Shown one piece after another: positions 13,113-25,360 of a stretch of DNA of 64,000 nt (within the stretch, counting starts at the first letter, position 1; every line of letters starts with the position of its first letter). This DNA comes from Strigamia acuminata (Eukaryota; Arthropoda; Chilopoda; Geophilomorpha; Linotaeniidae), in NCBI GenBank assembly GCA_949358305.1, contig OX442318.1, positions 9,162,501 through 9,226,500 on the forward strand. The letters run 5' to 3'. A model generated the notes under the pieces. The model was not told the DNA's origin, made no database searches, and worked only from the letters and a program-made list of their open reading frames with translations. Position numbers and translations under genes: made by a program.

Positions 13113-15342
13113 CAATACGTTATTATTATTATTTATTAATGCCCACTCCGTTAAAATTGCCAGGCAAACATAAGCAAAAATAATATAACTAAACCAACAG
13201 AATAAAAGTCGTGTTTTAAGTGTCTGTGCTTTTCTTTCTCTATTTTTTAACATCGCAAAACAAAGACCGTAAACACTTGAAGCACGACTTTTTGAATGCA
13301 ACTAATACAAAATAAATATAACTTTAAAACAAAAGCTGCATTTAATTCTCAAAAGACGAATTCACTTCCCCTTAAATCCCTAAAAGTTGACTTTAAATGA
13401 ATTCTCGATTGAACATCCAAAATACTGAACTAAACTAAAAAGATGGCTACCTCCAACATGTGGTGACAATAGCCGATAACAGATGCAGTGAGAGGATAAT
13501 TCAAAGAAGTGATTTCAATTTCAATTAATCTTAAATCCTCTTATTTGAATGCATTCAAGTTGACTTCTCAGAGATACGATGTCAAAAATGTCATATCCTG
13601 TTTAGAGATATCATTTCAGCCGAATAACTCAATTCATTGTTTGAGGATTAAATGCACCCAAAGCCCAATTTTAAAATTTCTAATTATCAATCCCAAAACC
13701 TGCGTTAATAAATTTTCCCCACCAACAAAATCTCAACGATCAATCCCAACATTACATGTGATGTACACGCCAGGCTGAGCTATGAGGGTGTATCACGTAA
13801 AACTCTCCTGTAGACTCCTAAGATAGGTCTTTTTTGACCCAGATAATCTTTGGTTTCAAATTACAGACAAAATTAAAAAATTAAAAAAAATTTCAATTGT
13901 GGTGTAGTGTCTAGCGATGTTTCAAAGGAATAGTCAGCAAAAATCAAATAATAAAAAAATTATTTCACATATAAAAAGGACGATTTTTTAAAAATGGTGT
14001 TACAAAAAGACCCATCTTGATAGGGTTAAAAATAAAGAAAAGTAACAGTATTTACAATAAACATAAGATAAGAAATAGCTTAAAATACAGCCTACTAGTC
14101 ACACAAATTTCTAATTACCAATCCCAATGCATTAATAAATTTCCCCCACCAAAAAAATCTCAACGATCAATCCTCGACATCACAACCAACATACAACATT
14201 ATTACAACAACCCTCGCACGAACGGTCAGCCAGATAGATAGAAATAAACGAGCGCGTGCGTCCTAATTAGAGAATACACAACGTACGACCATTTTGCGGT
14301 CGAAATGACATTCGCAAGAATCTAATTTTCATTGCACCAAAATCCCAATTTCCCGCTCTCGCCAAATTAATTTTCCCAAACAATCAAAAAAAAAAACCAA
14401 CAAAAACAACAACAACAACTCGACTTTATCAAATAACCCACCGCATATATCCATTCCCCTTAATTACCCCCCACCCCTGCACGCACTATCCCAAAATCGA
14501 GCAAATTGTTTTCCTCTTCGATGAACTTATCTGCATGGAAATCGCATATTCATAAACTCTGTGCGTGTTACACCCTTAGCTGCACAAACCAACTTCAATC
14601 AAGCGTTCCCTTGACAAGACCAATTCCACTCATCTCTTCTTTCCTTCTCACATTTTCAAGCAACCACACTTTTTTTTACCCCCCCCATCCCCCCCCCCGA
14701 ACAAACTTTTTCTTCTTCTACCAACATCTGTCCATCAAAATCTCATTTTTTAACACGGCACATATCTGCACTGATATCCAAGCAGAAAATACATTCCCCA
14801 GCCCTAAGACAAAGATCCTCCATAAACACGCCCACGCCACTAATGATCTAACCGTGACTTGCATGCCCGTCCTTGCGAATATACCTTTTGTCTCTTCGCC
14901 ACTGCCAAAAGCCATTAGCTGCGACTCTGGCAGAAGGCAAAAGTGTATCACCAGATTGTTATCAACTCGCCCCAATCAAGTCACAAATTGGCCAAATCTT
15001 TGCTCGTAGCTTGTGCTAATACAGACATTTGATATAAGGAGGATATGGGGGTGAAACGAGTCGGATTGACGACTCGACGGGTGAGTTTTCTATGCGTGCA
15101 GTTACCTGCGTGCAGTTTCGGTGTTCGTCGAGTGGTTCCGTCCGGTGGTGGGAAGGTTTTTGTTGGGTTTTCGGTGGTTGTGTAATCAATTCTGGATGAA
15201 GCTGGTTTGCGTGGGGTTTGGCATTCATTTTGGTGGTTGGATAGGGTGGTGTTATTCCGGCTGGAAGAAAAAAATTGAAATTAAAGTTTTTATTTTTTCT
15301 CTTTATTCAATAAGAAATGAATGGAAATTTGTGTATGTTTAT
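13113..15342. other. Non-coding DNA with a 70-bp direct duplication
   Basis: 13674-13748 and 14105-14173 are similar direct copies (both contain TCTCAACGATCAATCC). 14640-14700 is a pyrimidine-rich tract with runs of C. A 167-codon frame at 14506-15009 starts in C/T-rich sequence, shows no domain and is probably not a gene. Confidence 0.5.
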
Positions 15343-15727
15343 GTGAATCTTGAAGAAATTCTCTAAAATTTGTGTAAATCTTGAAGAAATTCTCTAAAAT
15401 TTGTGTAAATCTTGAAGAAATTCTCTAAAATTTGTGTAAATCTTGAAGAAATTCTCTAAAATTTGTGTAAATCTTGAAGAAATTCTCTAAAATTTGTGTA
15501 AATCTTGAAGAAATTCTCTAAAATTTGTGTAAATCTTGAAGAAATTCTCTAAAATTTGTGTAAATCTTGAAGAAATTCTCTAAAATTTGTGTAAATCTTG
15601 AAGAAATTCACTAAAATTCCAGTAAATCTTGAAGAAATTCACTAAAATTCCAGTAAATCTTGAAAAATTCACTAAAATTCCAGTAAATCTTGAAGAAATT
15701 CACTATAATTTGGGTAAATCTTAAAGA
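15343..15727 (+). repeat. 31-bp minisatellite, about 12 units
   Basis: The unit contains CTTGAAGAAATTCTCTAAAA and recurs every 31 bp from 15361 on (15361, 15392, 15423 and so forth). The first eight units are nearly identical with a TTTGTG spacer. The last four carry CACTAAAATTCCAG variants and one shortened unit, so homogenisation is strongest at the left. Confidence 0.95.
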
Positions 15728-16230
15728 TACAAACAAAAAAAACTGAGTAACTATTAGAGAAATGCACTTAAATTTAAATAACTAAATCTTAGAAAATATA
15801 CTGAAATCGTAGTAACTACACAAACAACATTTACTCCAGAAAGTACAGGGTATCTTCATGCCAAAATCACACTTAAAAATCCCTGTCTGTACACAAACGC
15901 ATCGAACACATGATTTTTAGAAATAATAACACATCCACTCTTGGTCCAATTTGATTTGCCCTGTCATTGATGTTTGGAATATTCCATCTTTACCTATTTT
16001 TACACTTAAATTCTACAATCACCTTATCATTCCCATCTAAAACTCTACGCGTATTTACATACATATTTGCATCACCATTGACTCATATGATCACATCTAG
16101 TACTAAATATTCATAGTTACGAGTTGGTGGCCTGTGATTGGTTGGAGTCACCTGGATCGGTCCAAGTTTCTAAAATCTCCCCATGACAACAATTTTAAAT
16201 TTTTGTTTTTTCATGTGCAAAAATCGTATT
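15728..16230. other. Non-coding, nothing recognised
   Basis: AT-rich DNA with no supported gene, repeat array or inverted-repeat pair. Confidence 0.4.
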
Positions 16231-16676
16231 TATACTCTGCCTGACCTTAAAAATAGAGAAAACTCCAGCCTTATTACTCCTAACTGTGGAGTGTGTGAAC
16301 CCACAAGCAAAAGTACCGGTAGTTCCTTTCTAGTTTGAATTTTTCAAATTTTTTTGATTACTACGTCAGTGTGGTTTTGTGTATATTAACTAATAAAATG
16401 TTGTTTCTTTTCATCCAATTAATGTGTAGTCTGTTTGTATTATGATTCGCGTATTTTTACACTCTATAGGTTAATTTTTCCAGGAACTCAACAACATTTA
16501 AACTGGTTATTGCTTGTTTTGCCTGGAACGATTCCAAAATGTCGTCAAACAACTCCGGTAGTTATTATGTTGTTACTAAAACCTGGTGTATTGTTCTACT
16601 TTTTGGTATCACTATACCAGTGAAAAGGCTTCGACCAATGGGAGTTTTCTCTATTCTTAAGGTCAGACAGAGTATA
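16231..16676. mobile_element. MITE, 'TATACTC' family, complete copy 2
   Basis: The 36-bp terminal inverted repeats at 16231-16266 and 16641-16676 match at 34 positions. They begin TATACTCTG and end CAGAGTATA. The interior has TTACTCCTAACTGTGGAGTG on the left and TCACTATACCAGTGAAAAGG on the right, as in other copies. There is no transposase ORF. Confidence 0.88.
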
Positions 16677-17271
16677 GAGTTTGAATTCGGCACTAGGAAC
16701 TTCCCCAAAATGGCAATGACGCCATACATTCACATTAGGAAGAACCAAACGTCAAAATATGCAATTCTATTTCCAAACCCATAGGAATTATCAAATAACT
16801 GCAACGAGTTCCACAACATGCAGAAATAAACAATTTTCAGCAGCGTGGGTCAATTTGAGCAGATGAAACCCACGCGAATATTAATCGATGTTTACATGCA
16901 CTGAATCCACGATTAATCCAACTTGAATCGATATGAACCACTATAACACTGCACACACACAAAGAGAAAAGAAAAGTGATTTGTTTGTTTTCCAATTTCT
17001 CCTTGCAAATTCTATTGGATCAGTCATGCAAAGTCTGGTTTGAAAAATGTTACCGGATATATCCGCTTAGGATATTGACTCGAAATGTATGTGCAGCTGT
17101 AACCGTTTGTTCAATACTCTCTCTGCTTTTCTGTATAAAAAACGGGCCATAAAATCGGGCATATGCGAAAACTTGTTGTTCACAACGTCACCTTTTGATT
17201 AATGTAACGAGTATTCACTATTGCACTACGTCCTCGTTGTAGCGCGATTTACTATAACCCAGGGCCAGCTT
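16677..17271. other. Non-coding, nothing recognised
   Basis: AT-rich DNA without a supported feature. A short CATATGCGAAA-type motif near 17161 also occurs near 7008, possibly a repeat fragment. Confidence 0.35.
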
Positions 17272-17957
17272 TACCTTGTTCACACTGGAAAGTTTGGCAG
17301 TGTTGAACATTGGCGTAAAAGCTCTACCCGTTACCCGCCCGTTACCCGTCCCCCACTAAAATTTCTTATACCCGATCGCAATCAAATCATGCGTTTTTGC
17401 TTTTGCGAATGAATCATAGATCGCAAAAACATTAAATCGCCCAACTTGGACGGGTCCAGCCGGGTTCGCTTCTTGGTCAGAATATTGCCGGCGTCTGAAA
17501 AATTGCATTCAGACTTTGCGACACCACGTTGCAAAATTTAAAAAACGTACCCGACGCATAACTGGGAGTCACGAGAGATCTATAACCGGTTACGGGTACG
17601 GGTACCCAATGTTCAACACTGAAGTTTGGGCTAGCCCGAAGTTTAAATCTGGTTCTGGTTCTTGGTGCGAACGCATCAGACCCAAATTTATCTAGTTTAA
17701 AAATATTTAAACTAGATAATTCCAATCCAGATGTGTGATCTAGATAATTGCCAAAGAACTAGATTATCGCTTAGGTCGCTTCCCAAAATTCCGTGCGCAG
17801 CATAGTCAGTTGATTGTCTATTGGCTGCATGCTAGCCTAGATATGTGGCTTTTTGCTTTTTGGTGCGAACGCTCTAGCCTGAACTTTTTAAGCCAATATC
17901 AGGCTAGAACCAGATTTAAACTTTGCGCTAGCCCAGACTTTCTGGTGCAAACAAGGT
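17272..17957. mobile_element. MITE with about 50-bp inverted ends, split by a hAT-like insertion
   Basis: The outer arms begin TACCTTGTTCACACTGGAAA and end in ACAAGGTA. If the insertion at 17298-17621 and one copy of its duplication are ignored, the left arm continues into GGGCTAGCCC...TTTAAATCTGGTT and pairs with the right arm over roughly 50 bp. That shows the outer element was whole before it was hit. There is no ORF of interest. Confidence 0.85.
17298..17621. mobile_element. Non-autonomous hAT-like MITE with 8-bp target duplication
   Basis: Perfect 16-bp inverted ends, CAGTGTTGAACATTGG at 17298-17313 and its complement at 17606-17621, are flanked by the exact direct repeat AAGTTTGG at 17290-17297 and 17622-17629. 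CAG/CTG ends plus an 8-bp duplication are the hallmark of the hAT superfamily. The element is 324 bp, lacks transposase, and carries GGGTACGGGTACC-like and CCCGTTACCCG-like inner arms. Confidence 0.92.
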
Positions 17958-19111
17958 ATTAAGAAGCTATGGGCCCCCAAAGTTGTAAACACCTTTTTAA
18001 GAAAGACTCGAAGGAGGCACCACAATAGTAACTGCTGCAACGTGGAACTACGTAGGGAGTTTGTTTTGTTTTTAGTGCCATGTCTTGATGGGTGTTGCTT
18101 TCTATTGCGGTGCTGTTTATTCCTGGAATTGTTTTCTATCCTGGTATTGTTTTTTCTGGTTATTACTTCCGTCACGTGGATACCAGCAAACATGCCAAAT
18201 ATGAGTAGTGGAGTGTCCGCACTCCATCTTTCAATATGTTAATTTGTGATGCTGGTCAACCGTCAGCACCACCTGTGTAAAAACATGCAAATAAATGTCT
18301 TATGTTAATTCAACTTACCAAGATGGCTGCTTTCTCCTAACTCCGAAATCTACGAACATTATTTCCAACAATATCAAAACCAAGGAACACATTAAGTAGT
18401 GACATTTACACCTCTTTAACTTTATTTACAGTTAAATATTTGCTCCATTTTTTACTCCCCTTCAGTTTATCTGGTAGAAAATAACAGCATTAGGCCTAAG
18501 TCACTTAAACTGTTGAAGTTTTTAACACATCTTCATCACAGAGGTTGCATGACATTATGACCTTTGGGTAAATGTCACCATCTTGGCCATGTAGTATGTT
18601 AATAAGGCACTGTAGAGAAATTTCTTCAGTTTGGACTCTGGGATTCATTATTTCAGGCCTCGAAGCGTTTTTTGTATAAATAATTGATAACAGCAAGCTA
18701 ATAGGCCGCTAAGCCTAGAGAGAATAGGGGATAATGTAGACAAAGGATGCACATAAACACGGAGCCACAAACATCACTGCACCTCAACTTAATCAATCTT
18801 AATGAAGAGAGCTTAAGGTTTTTCAACCTTATCCACAAATTCCACTTGTTAACAAAAGCGGTGAACTAAAACTTTTCTTCGACAAGAAAAATAACATTTA
18901 AGATGTAGTGTGTTGACTGTTTACTCGATTTCACTAAAACCTTCTAAGCCTATTACTGATATTCAAATGTCTGTTTTTTAATCTTTTCCGAGTTAATTAA
19001 TGGGAAATAACTTAAGCTAAACGATAACTAATTTTCCACTAAATTCCTGGAATTTAAAACAATCTTTATTAGCTTTTGGGAATAGCATCTACAAAGGTGT
19101 ATAAATTTTTA
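17958..19111. other. Non-coding, nothing recognised
   Basis: No supported gene or repeat pair. A frame on either strand at about 17.9-18.24 kb is low complexity and has no domain. Confidence 0.4.
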
Positions 19112-19498
19112 ATATGCCTATTTTATGTATTAAAACGCCTATATTAGGTATTAAAATGCCTATATTAAGTATTAAAATGCCTATATTAGATATTAAAATG
19201 CCAATTTAGTATACTAAAATGCCGATTTAGTATACTAAAATGCCGATTTAGTATACTAAAATGCCGATTTAGTATACTAAAATGCCGATTTAGTATACTA
19301 AAATGCCGATTTAGTATACTAAAATGCCGATTTAGTATACTAAAATGCCGATTTAGTATACTAAAATGCCGATTTAGTATACTAAAATGCCGATTTAAGG
19401 TACTAAAATGCTGATTTAAGGTACTAAAATGCTGATTTAAGGTACTAAAATGCTGATTTAAGGTACTAAAATGCTGATTTAAGGTACTAAAATACAAA
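19112..19498. repeat. 21-bp minisatellite built on a 14-bp palindrome
   Basis: Units repeat every 21 bp. Nine consecutive central units contain TTTAGTATACTAAA, a perfect 14-bp palindrome, separated by seven bases (mostly ATGCCGA). Five following units have TTTAAGGTACTAAA, which breaks the palindrome. Four or five diverged units (ATTAAAATGCCTATATTAG type) lead in. Because 21 is a multiple of 3, the minus strand stays open for 103 codons as a seven-residue repeat (NRHFSIL). I regard this as a by-product, not a gene. Confidence 0.95.
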
Positions 19499-19590
19499 AA
19501 TAACGCCTAGCTCAAATGTAGGCTTTGGGGTTGAGTCTTAAAAAAAGATTAAACGCCCGGACGTTTATTCGGAGCTTTACGGTATCGATG
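19499..19590. repeat. Right end of a 'TACCGTA' family MITE
   Basis: TTAAACGCCCGGACGTTTAT followed by a terminal TACGGTA near 19579-19585 matches the right end of the intact element at 48193-48629. The left end seems to have been lost next to the minisatellite. Confidence 0.6.
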
Positions 19591-19770
19591 TACGGTTGAG
19601 CCTCGTTATAACGAATCGCAAGGAACCCGAGAAATCGGTTTGTTATAACAAAAGTTCGTTATATCAAATATTTTTAACATGGTGTTCTATGGCCAACCAA
19701 CCAAGCAAGCCGTTTGGTTGTAACAAGAAATTCATTATACCGCGGTTCGTTATAACGAGTTTCGACTACA
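19591..19770. mobile_element. MITE, 'CAGTCGA' family, unnested copy
   Basis: The left end TACGGTTGAGCCTCGTTATA and the right end TATAACGAGTTTCGACTACA are imperfect inverted repeats. The 180-bp interior (GGCCAACCAACCAAGCAAGC, several GTTATA motifs) is the uninterrupted form of the element that carries insertions at 23.6 and 42.7 kb. Confidence 0.8.
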
Positions 19771-22700
19771 CTGACAAATTTTATAAATTTTTATAACTTT
19801 CGACAATATTTTTCCCATACTTCTTGACATTTATAGTTTATCCGTAGTTTGCGAACTTCAAAGTTTGACGACGTTACAACTTTAGCTGCAATTACATTAG
19901 TCTGCACAGCACTCTACTTCAGATTAACCCTCCAACACGTGATGCCTGCCAGTGTGGATATGAACACCCTCAATCTATTAACAAAAGGGGCTTTACAATT
20001 TCTCCAGTAATCCTCACCAGATGCTGCTGATGATAACAAAACCCAGCATGCACAGTCAAGAATTGAAGCAGCAACACGTGCAATGTCTATTGTCTACCGT
20101 TACCCAAACCAGAAGTCCCAGAGAATCAAAAGAACAGAAAAATTACAAATTAGAAAACCAAAGAAACCAAACTCTCCAAATATCCCAAAAGCAAAAACCA
20201 TACCATTGGGGCAATGGTACGAAGACATTCCTATTGCCATTCCCCTTGGCCGAAAAGCCCGAAAAGCCCGAAAAGCCGGTTAAGCGCGGTGGCCATATTC
20301 CACCCATTTTAGACCTCTCCAGGACATGACACATAAATTCCACCATTCCACCCTGTTGAGATAATAAAAAATAAATAAAAAACCTTTGCATTCTCCATAC
20401 AACCGAGGCAAATTTCAATTTCAATATATTCCACCATAAAATTGTTGCATTTGCAATACTATTTCGCCATAGCTGCAAGTGCAGCTGGTGCAAGCAACTT
20501 GCAATCGCCTCCTCACCTCCCCACCACGGAGGATCCAACTTGGCGGTTTACACATCTCCGGCCCTTTGCCCGCTACAGCAAACGGCCACATGCAAATGAA
20601 AGCTAAACGATTCGCCGCTTAAATTCGGACAGATAGACACCACCAGATGAGAGTGTTTGATAGTCAGTATTTGCAGATGACAGGCTAACCGTTGGGCTCG
20701 AGCGTTACCTATAAAGCCAACCAGGCGCATTGGAAGGCGCGCCAGAGCGAATTTTCGAGCGGCGGCCATAAAACCAAGAGAATGGCTCTCCAAAGCCAAA
20801 TTCATACTACCATTCCATCTGCGAGTGTGAGCTGCACGCACGCGCACACACACACACACCACGATACTAAGCGCCGAGCCCGTGCCACACCTCCTACCTA
20901 GTGCCTGGATGCCAACTACCCTAACCCGCCATAGCCCGACAGCTGCGAAGAGCAACTTTGCAGTCCACGACTCCGCTGGGTCCGACAATCACTAGACAGA
21001 AAGGTGTTTCCCACTACAGGCGACCTCATCTCCGGGGGAGCATTAAAGACAGAGCTTGACTGCTGTTTATAGCAGCCAACTTCTTCTGGCTTTACTGAAT
21101 ATAAGTGGAGGAGAAAAAGATACATAGAAAGAAAAGGAGCTTGACACGTAGATCGTGTCCCAGAACAACACAGCTGCAATACAAGTAATGAGAATGGACA
21201 AAAGCCATTACTCCCATGTCTTAGGTAAAGGACGATGTTGTCTGTTGAGGATGTCACTTGCATCCAATGTTCGCGCCAGATGCAACACTTCGGTGCAGCT
21301 CACTAGACCAAGTCATTAATTGACTTTCTTCCTTTTGCTCGCATTTGATAACAGAAAAAAGTTTAACGAGCGAACAGGGCTTTTTTGGGGTTTCAACCGT
21401 GACCACGGATTAAATTGGATTGACAAAAAGCCGTTAACTATTAATCATGCTGGAGTAATTATAGAAATGTTTAGTTTTTTTTTTTTAAAAACTCGTTCGG
21501 TAGAAAAAGACATCGATACAATCTCTTCGGTGTCGGATTAAAGTATTAAACTCTTCGGAGTCAAAATCAAAGTTTTCGCTTCTTTGAGTTGATTCATTTT
21601 TTTTTTATCTTCTGGAAACAATTTAAGAAAATTTGATTGTAGTTTATATTATTTTGATCCATGGCCACGAGGCGCCTAAAAGACGTTGAGCCCATAGGCC
21701 GCTGCCTACTCTGCCTATTCGGTAAGCCGGCATTGTATCTCTTATAACTTGTTTGAACCGATACAACGTTGACCTATTTCCAATTGGTTGGACTGTGGAC
21801 TGTGCCACCAAAATAATAATCTCGACAAGACAAACACTTTACGCTATGGCGCATATGGCTAAGCATGTCAGGTGTATCATGTGACATCTTCCACCAATTG
21901 CATGGCTTCGCAACAATTGTATTTCACTCGTCACTTCGCTGGATTGTGAACTAGCCTTCAAGATGAAAACACAAGAGACCGGGTAAAATTCCAAAGCTTG
22001 CTAGTACAAGTTTAAAGAAGGAGTCATTTACAAGCTCACTTGACCCGCTTTTGGCTTACCAGCTTAACTTGCAAACTCAAGCTAGCTAGCTAGCTAGCCA
22101 AAAATTCCCGCCAAAATCTCCTCCAAGAATTTACTGACGATTCTGATTGGCTGTCAAAGTCACATGACCAAAACACCAGCAAGCTTGAAGCTGGCAAATC
22201 AAACGCAGTTTGATCGGAGTGGGTGAGTACAAGCTCGCTTCAAAACAAAGCTTTGAATAAAAACGCAAGCTTGTGTTTGCTCAAGCGGGTGAGTTTGTGT
22301 TTCCACCTAAAGACGCACTTCGGACACGCACCCCCATTTTTCGTCGTCTTTTTAAAGGAAAAAAGTGCGTCTTATGGTCCGCAAAATACGGTAATAATTT
22401 TCTACCGTGTGCACCTTAACTAGGCTTACGAACAATTCGACTTGCAAACACGTTCTCGGAACAGAACTCGTTCATATGTAGAAAACTTACTGTACTCAAT
22501 ATCAAAAAACTGCTTACACCGACTCTTCAAACATCAGCCATATGCCAAATTAAGAACTATACAAACCGAAGTAAAATTCTATTATGAGCTGCCATACGAG
22601 GAGATGCATCATAAACAAGTCAACATCTTTGTTAAGATTCTTTTTTCTTCCTCTCTACGCCCGCTTCACTTTTTCTTCTCCCGCCTGTTTTCTCTTTCAG

Positions 22701-23621
22701 CCCGGCTTTCCTCAATGTTGTTTCTATTGTGATAAAAATGACACTTACGTGTGTTGAAGTACTCTATCAAAGGATGAAAAAAAATACAACTCAGTCGAAT
22801 CCAACCGAGCAAACAAAACGGTAGTGCTCGTTTTTGCTTTATATGGCAGTCAACAGTTCACTGTTCAAAATCCCGATAGCAATTTTTACCAACTTTTCTC
22901 CCCTTTCGCCATTATGCGGTCTCAAACTACACAACTATACTCCAATGCATTTCCTTCACAACTTTTACTTAGCAACCTTTTCTTTTACAGTCATAAATCC
23001 CGTTCTACACACAATATTCCATTTCGAATTTCCGAAAAACCATCAAACCATAAAGTCAGAACCATAAAACAAAGCAAGAAGTAAAGAAAAAAGAAAAAAA
23101 AAGGTCTTATTTCACGTAGAAACCAATAAGAAAATGGCCAAAAAAAGACTCTTATAAGTATAGCTAGTTCCAAATTGGTGATTATGCGACCGGAACATAT
23201 CAGCGGGCTTATCACCCGAGCCAAAACAGCGCATACAACCCGCTGCGTATAGCGGCATAACTCACCAGAAAACTTAGCAAATCAAGATTTATGTCATCAT
23301 ATCATTGCCACTGCACGAAATCCTAACAATCACCAAAGGAAACCTTCAAAATTAGTCTCTTCTTTGGAGTTGAAGGTGTAGGCATTACAGCGAGCTATAA
23401 TTGGTCACTAAAATCTTAATTCCAACGTACGAGGTCAGCATGTACTAGTACTTTCCACAGCCATAAAGTTCGGATCGAAATTGTTTTCACCGTATTACCC
23501 GTTTTGGAGGGAAAGCTCTAAAGGCCGATCCTTTTTACGGCATGCCAAAAAGTCGAACTTCTGCTCGATAGTTTGAATTATCTGGCACCCTGGTTGGACT
23601 CACGATTTTAGAGCATGACCT
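19771..23621. other. Non-coding stretch with small repeats
   Basis: 20250-20280 has short CCCGAAAAG tandem units. 20838-20858 is a CA microsatellite and 22078-22098 an AGCT microsatellite. 21762-21790 has a CGATACAACGTTGACC piece of the 'TATACTC' family. At 22312-22371 GACGCACTT and AAGTGCGTC form an inverted pair followed by CAAAATACGGTA, another MITE end; a similar AAAGTGCGTC piece lies at 24319. Frames at 20143-20988 on the minus strand show no domain. Confidence 0.45.
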
Positions 23622-24146
23622 CCGAAGTGGGGTAATACGGTACAGTCGAGCCTCGTTATAACGAATCGCAAGAAACCCGAAAAATAATTTAAAACTTTAA
23701 TTATATAAATTCGTTTTAACATGGTATTCTATGTCCAACCAATCAACCAAACCACTTTTAAGTATCGTACTGCCTTGAATAAGGGCCCGGGCGTTTATTT
23801 TTTTTTCGACTCGCCCGCCAGGCGCTTATTCAAAACCAGGCGATTATTCAAGCCAAGCCTCTATCCAAAAAAAAAATTGAAAATAAATTTTGTTGAACAA
23901 ATTTTTATTTTTATTAACTTTTTATTAACGTTATTCATACGTTTTTAACATAATTTCCGGTTAACCCGGCGTTTATTCAGAGCCGGCGCTTATTGGTTTT
24001 TCAGCTGGCGGTTGGCTTAATCAAGAGCCGGCGCTTAATTACGCCCGGCCCTTATTCAAGACAGTACGGTATTTGTTATATCAAAAAATTTGTTATATCG
24101 CAATTCATTATAACGAGGTTCGACTGTACCGCATTACCCCACTTCG
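23622..24146. mobile_element. Nested MITE locus: 'CAGTCGA' element with inserted 'TACCGTA' element
   Basis: The host element spans 23641-24128 (ends TACAGTCGAGCCTCG and its near complement, about 26 of 29 matching). It is interrupted by an element at 23763-24071 with ends TATCGTACTGCCTTGAATAA and CAGTACGGTA and GC-rich arms (GGGCCCGGGCG). A further pair of 16-19-bp arms flanks the host (CCGAAGTGGGGTAAT at 23622 and ATTACCCCACTTCG at 24133), suggesting a third, outer palindrome. No ORF is credible. Confidence 0.85.
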
Positions 24147-24944
24147 CAGTTTGGCTGGATCTGACCCGCCCAATCAGATCCAACTGAACAGAGTTCCAAT
24201 ATTCACTTGGATGGAGTTGTGTTCGCACCAAAATGTGATTATCGAATGCTACAGACTGCTGACATTATTTAATGCATTCCAATCCGAATCCAATCGTCGA
24301 ATCGAGTTGTGGAAAAAAAGTGCGTCTTAGAATCGAAGAAATGCAGTAACTCGCCGCTGAACTACAGAACACAAAACAAATTACCACAATAATAAAATCT
24401 TGCATCAATTTTCACAAATTAAAAATGATATTGTGTTAGCTCATCTGGCATTTGTTTGTGGGTATTTTAAGCTTGAAGTATACTCAGATTATGACGCACA
24501 GGAGCGTGGTTTCATGCGGTTGTCAGCCTTCGCGATAGCAATAACGTTCCGAACACTGCATGTACAATTTTAATTTTTGACTTACTGCGGAACGTTTCAA
24601 ACGAACGAGCAACCCAATTTTACATGCCATTTTATAAAGTGTTATAATAGATGAAGAGAAGAGGTGCTAAATTGAATTTTGGTTACTGGTGCAACATTAG
24701 GTATAGCACCAGGTCATGGTGACTTGAGCAAACATGTTTAACATGTTATAATGTTCTCAGTATTTACTAATTAAAATGAGATAAATGGCGTCTAGGGGTT
24801 GTACACAGATAATTGTTATGTTGAGGTATAACACTTTTATTTATTCTCCGACAAGAGAATAAATATCAGATGAGTTACAGAATTCTTTATAGAATATACA
24901 AGATGTAATGAATAATAACAACTTCTAATTTCAAATACGTAAAA
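24147..24944. other. Non-coding, nothing recognised
   Basis: AT-rich DNA. An AAAGTGCGTCTTAGAATCG fragment at 24319-24337 echoes the MITE end at 22361. Confidence 0.4.
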
Positions 24945-25360
24945 CTCTTGTTCGACTGAAAAGGGTGGCCTTCTCACATTGGCCGAGCCGCATTACTCCT
25001 AACTCCAGTCTGTATTACTTACCACTAGGAAAAGTAGTTTTTATTTTTATTTATTTCTTAGATTATTATGACCATTTAAATTGATATAATTTTAATTGTA
25101 TTTTATTATAAAATGTTATTTCCATTTAGGAAATAAAGTTTCATGCACATATAAATGTAAAACTCATGTTTGTTCTGCTTATTGGTTGCTTTGTCTGGAA
25201 AGCAAACAATTTTGAAATTTTGGCTGTTACCTAGGCAATCGATTACAATGTCTGTACATTGTAATGCATTGCTGGTGTTTGGGTCTATATTTTTGGATCA
25301 CTACACCAGTGATACGGCTCGGCCAATGGGAGAAGGCCACCCTTTTGAGTCGAACAAGAG
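24945..25360. mobile_element. MITE, 'TATACTC' family core, complete copy 3
   Basis: Inverted arms of about 48 bp with few mismatches start CTCTTGTTCGACTGAAAAGG on the left and end CGAACAAGAG on the right. The interior core (TTACTCCTAACTCCAGTC, and GTGTTTGGGTC...GATCACTACACCAGTG in reverse) is that of copies 1, 2 and 4. The outer 25 bp of the arms are unrelated to those copies. Confidence 0.85.

Noticed and set aside
14506-15009. 167-codon plus-strand frame
   Set aside because: Lies in pyrimidine-rich low-complexity sequence; no domain, no exon borders, composition explains the lack of stops.
19186-19497. 103-codon minus-strand frame of NRHFSIL heptapeptides
   Set aside because: It arises only because the 21-bp minisatellite unit is a multiple of three; no independent coding signal.
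19112-19498. CRISPR-like array (palindromic repeats with 7-bp spacers)
   Set aside because: Spacers are identical and far too short, the genome is eukaryotic, and no cas genes are present. It is a minisatellite.
20143-21263. Several 115-146-codon minus-strand frames in GC-richer DNA
   Set aside because: No recognisable domain, mutually overlapping, low-complexity Cys/Arg/Val runs from the CA microsatellite; no splice support seen.
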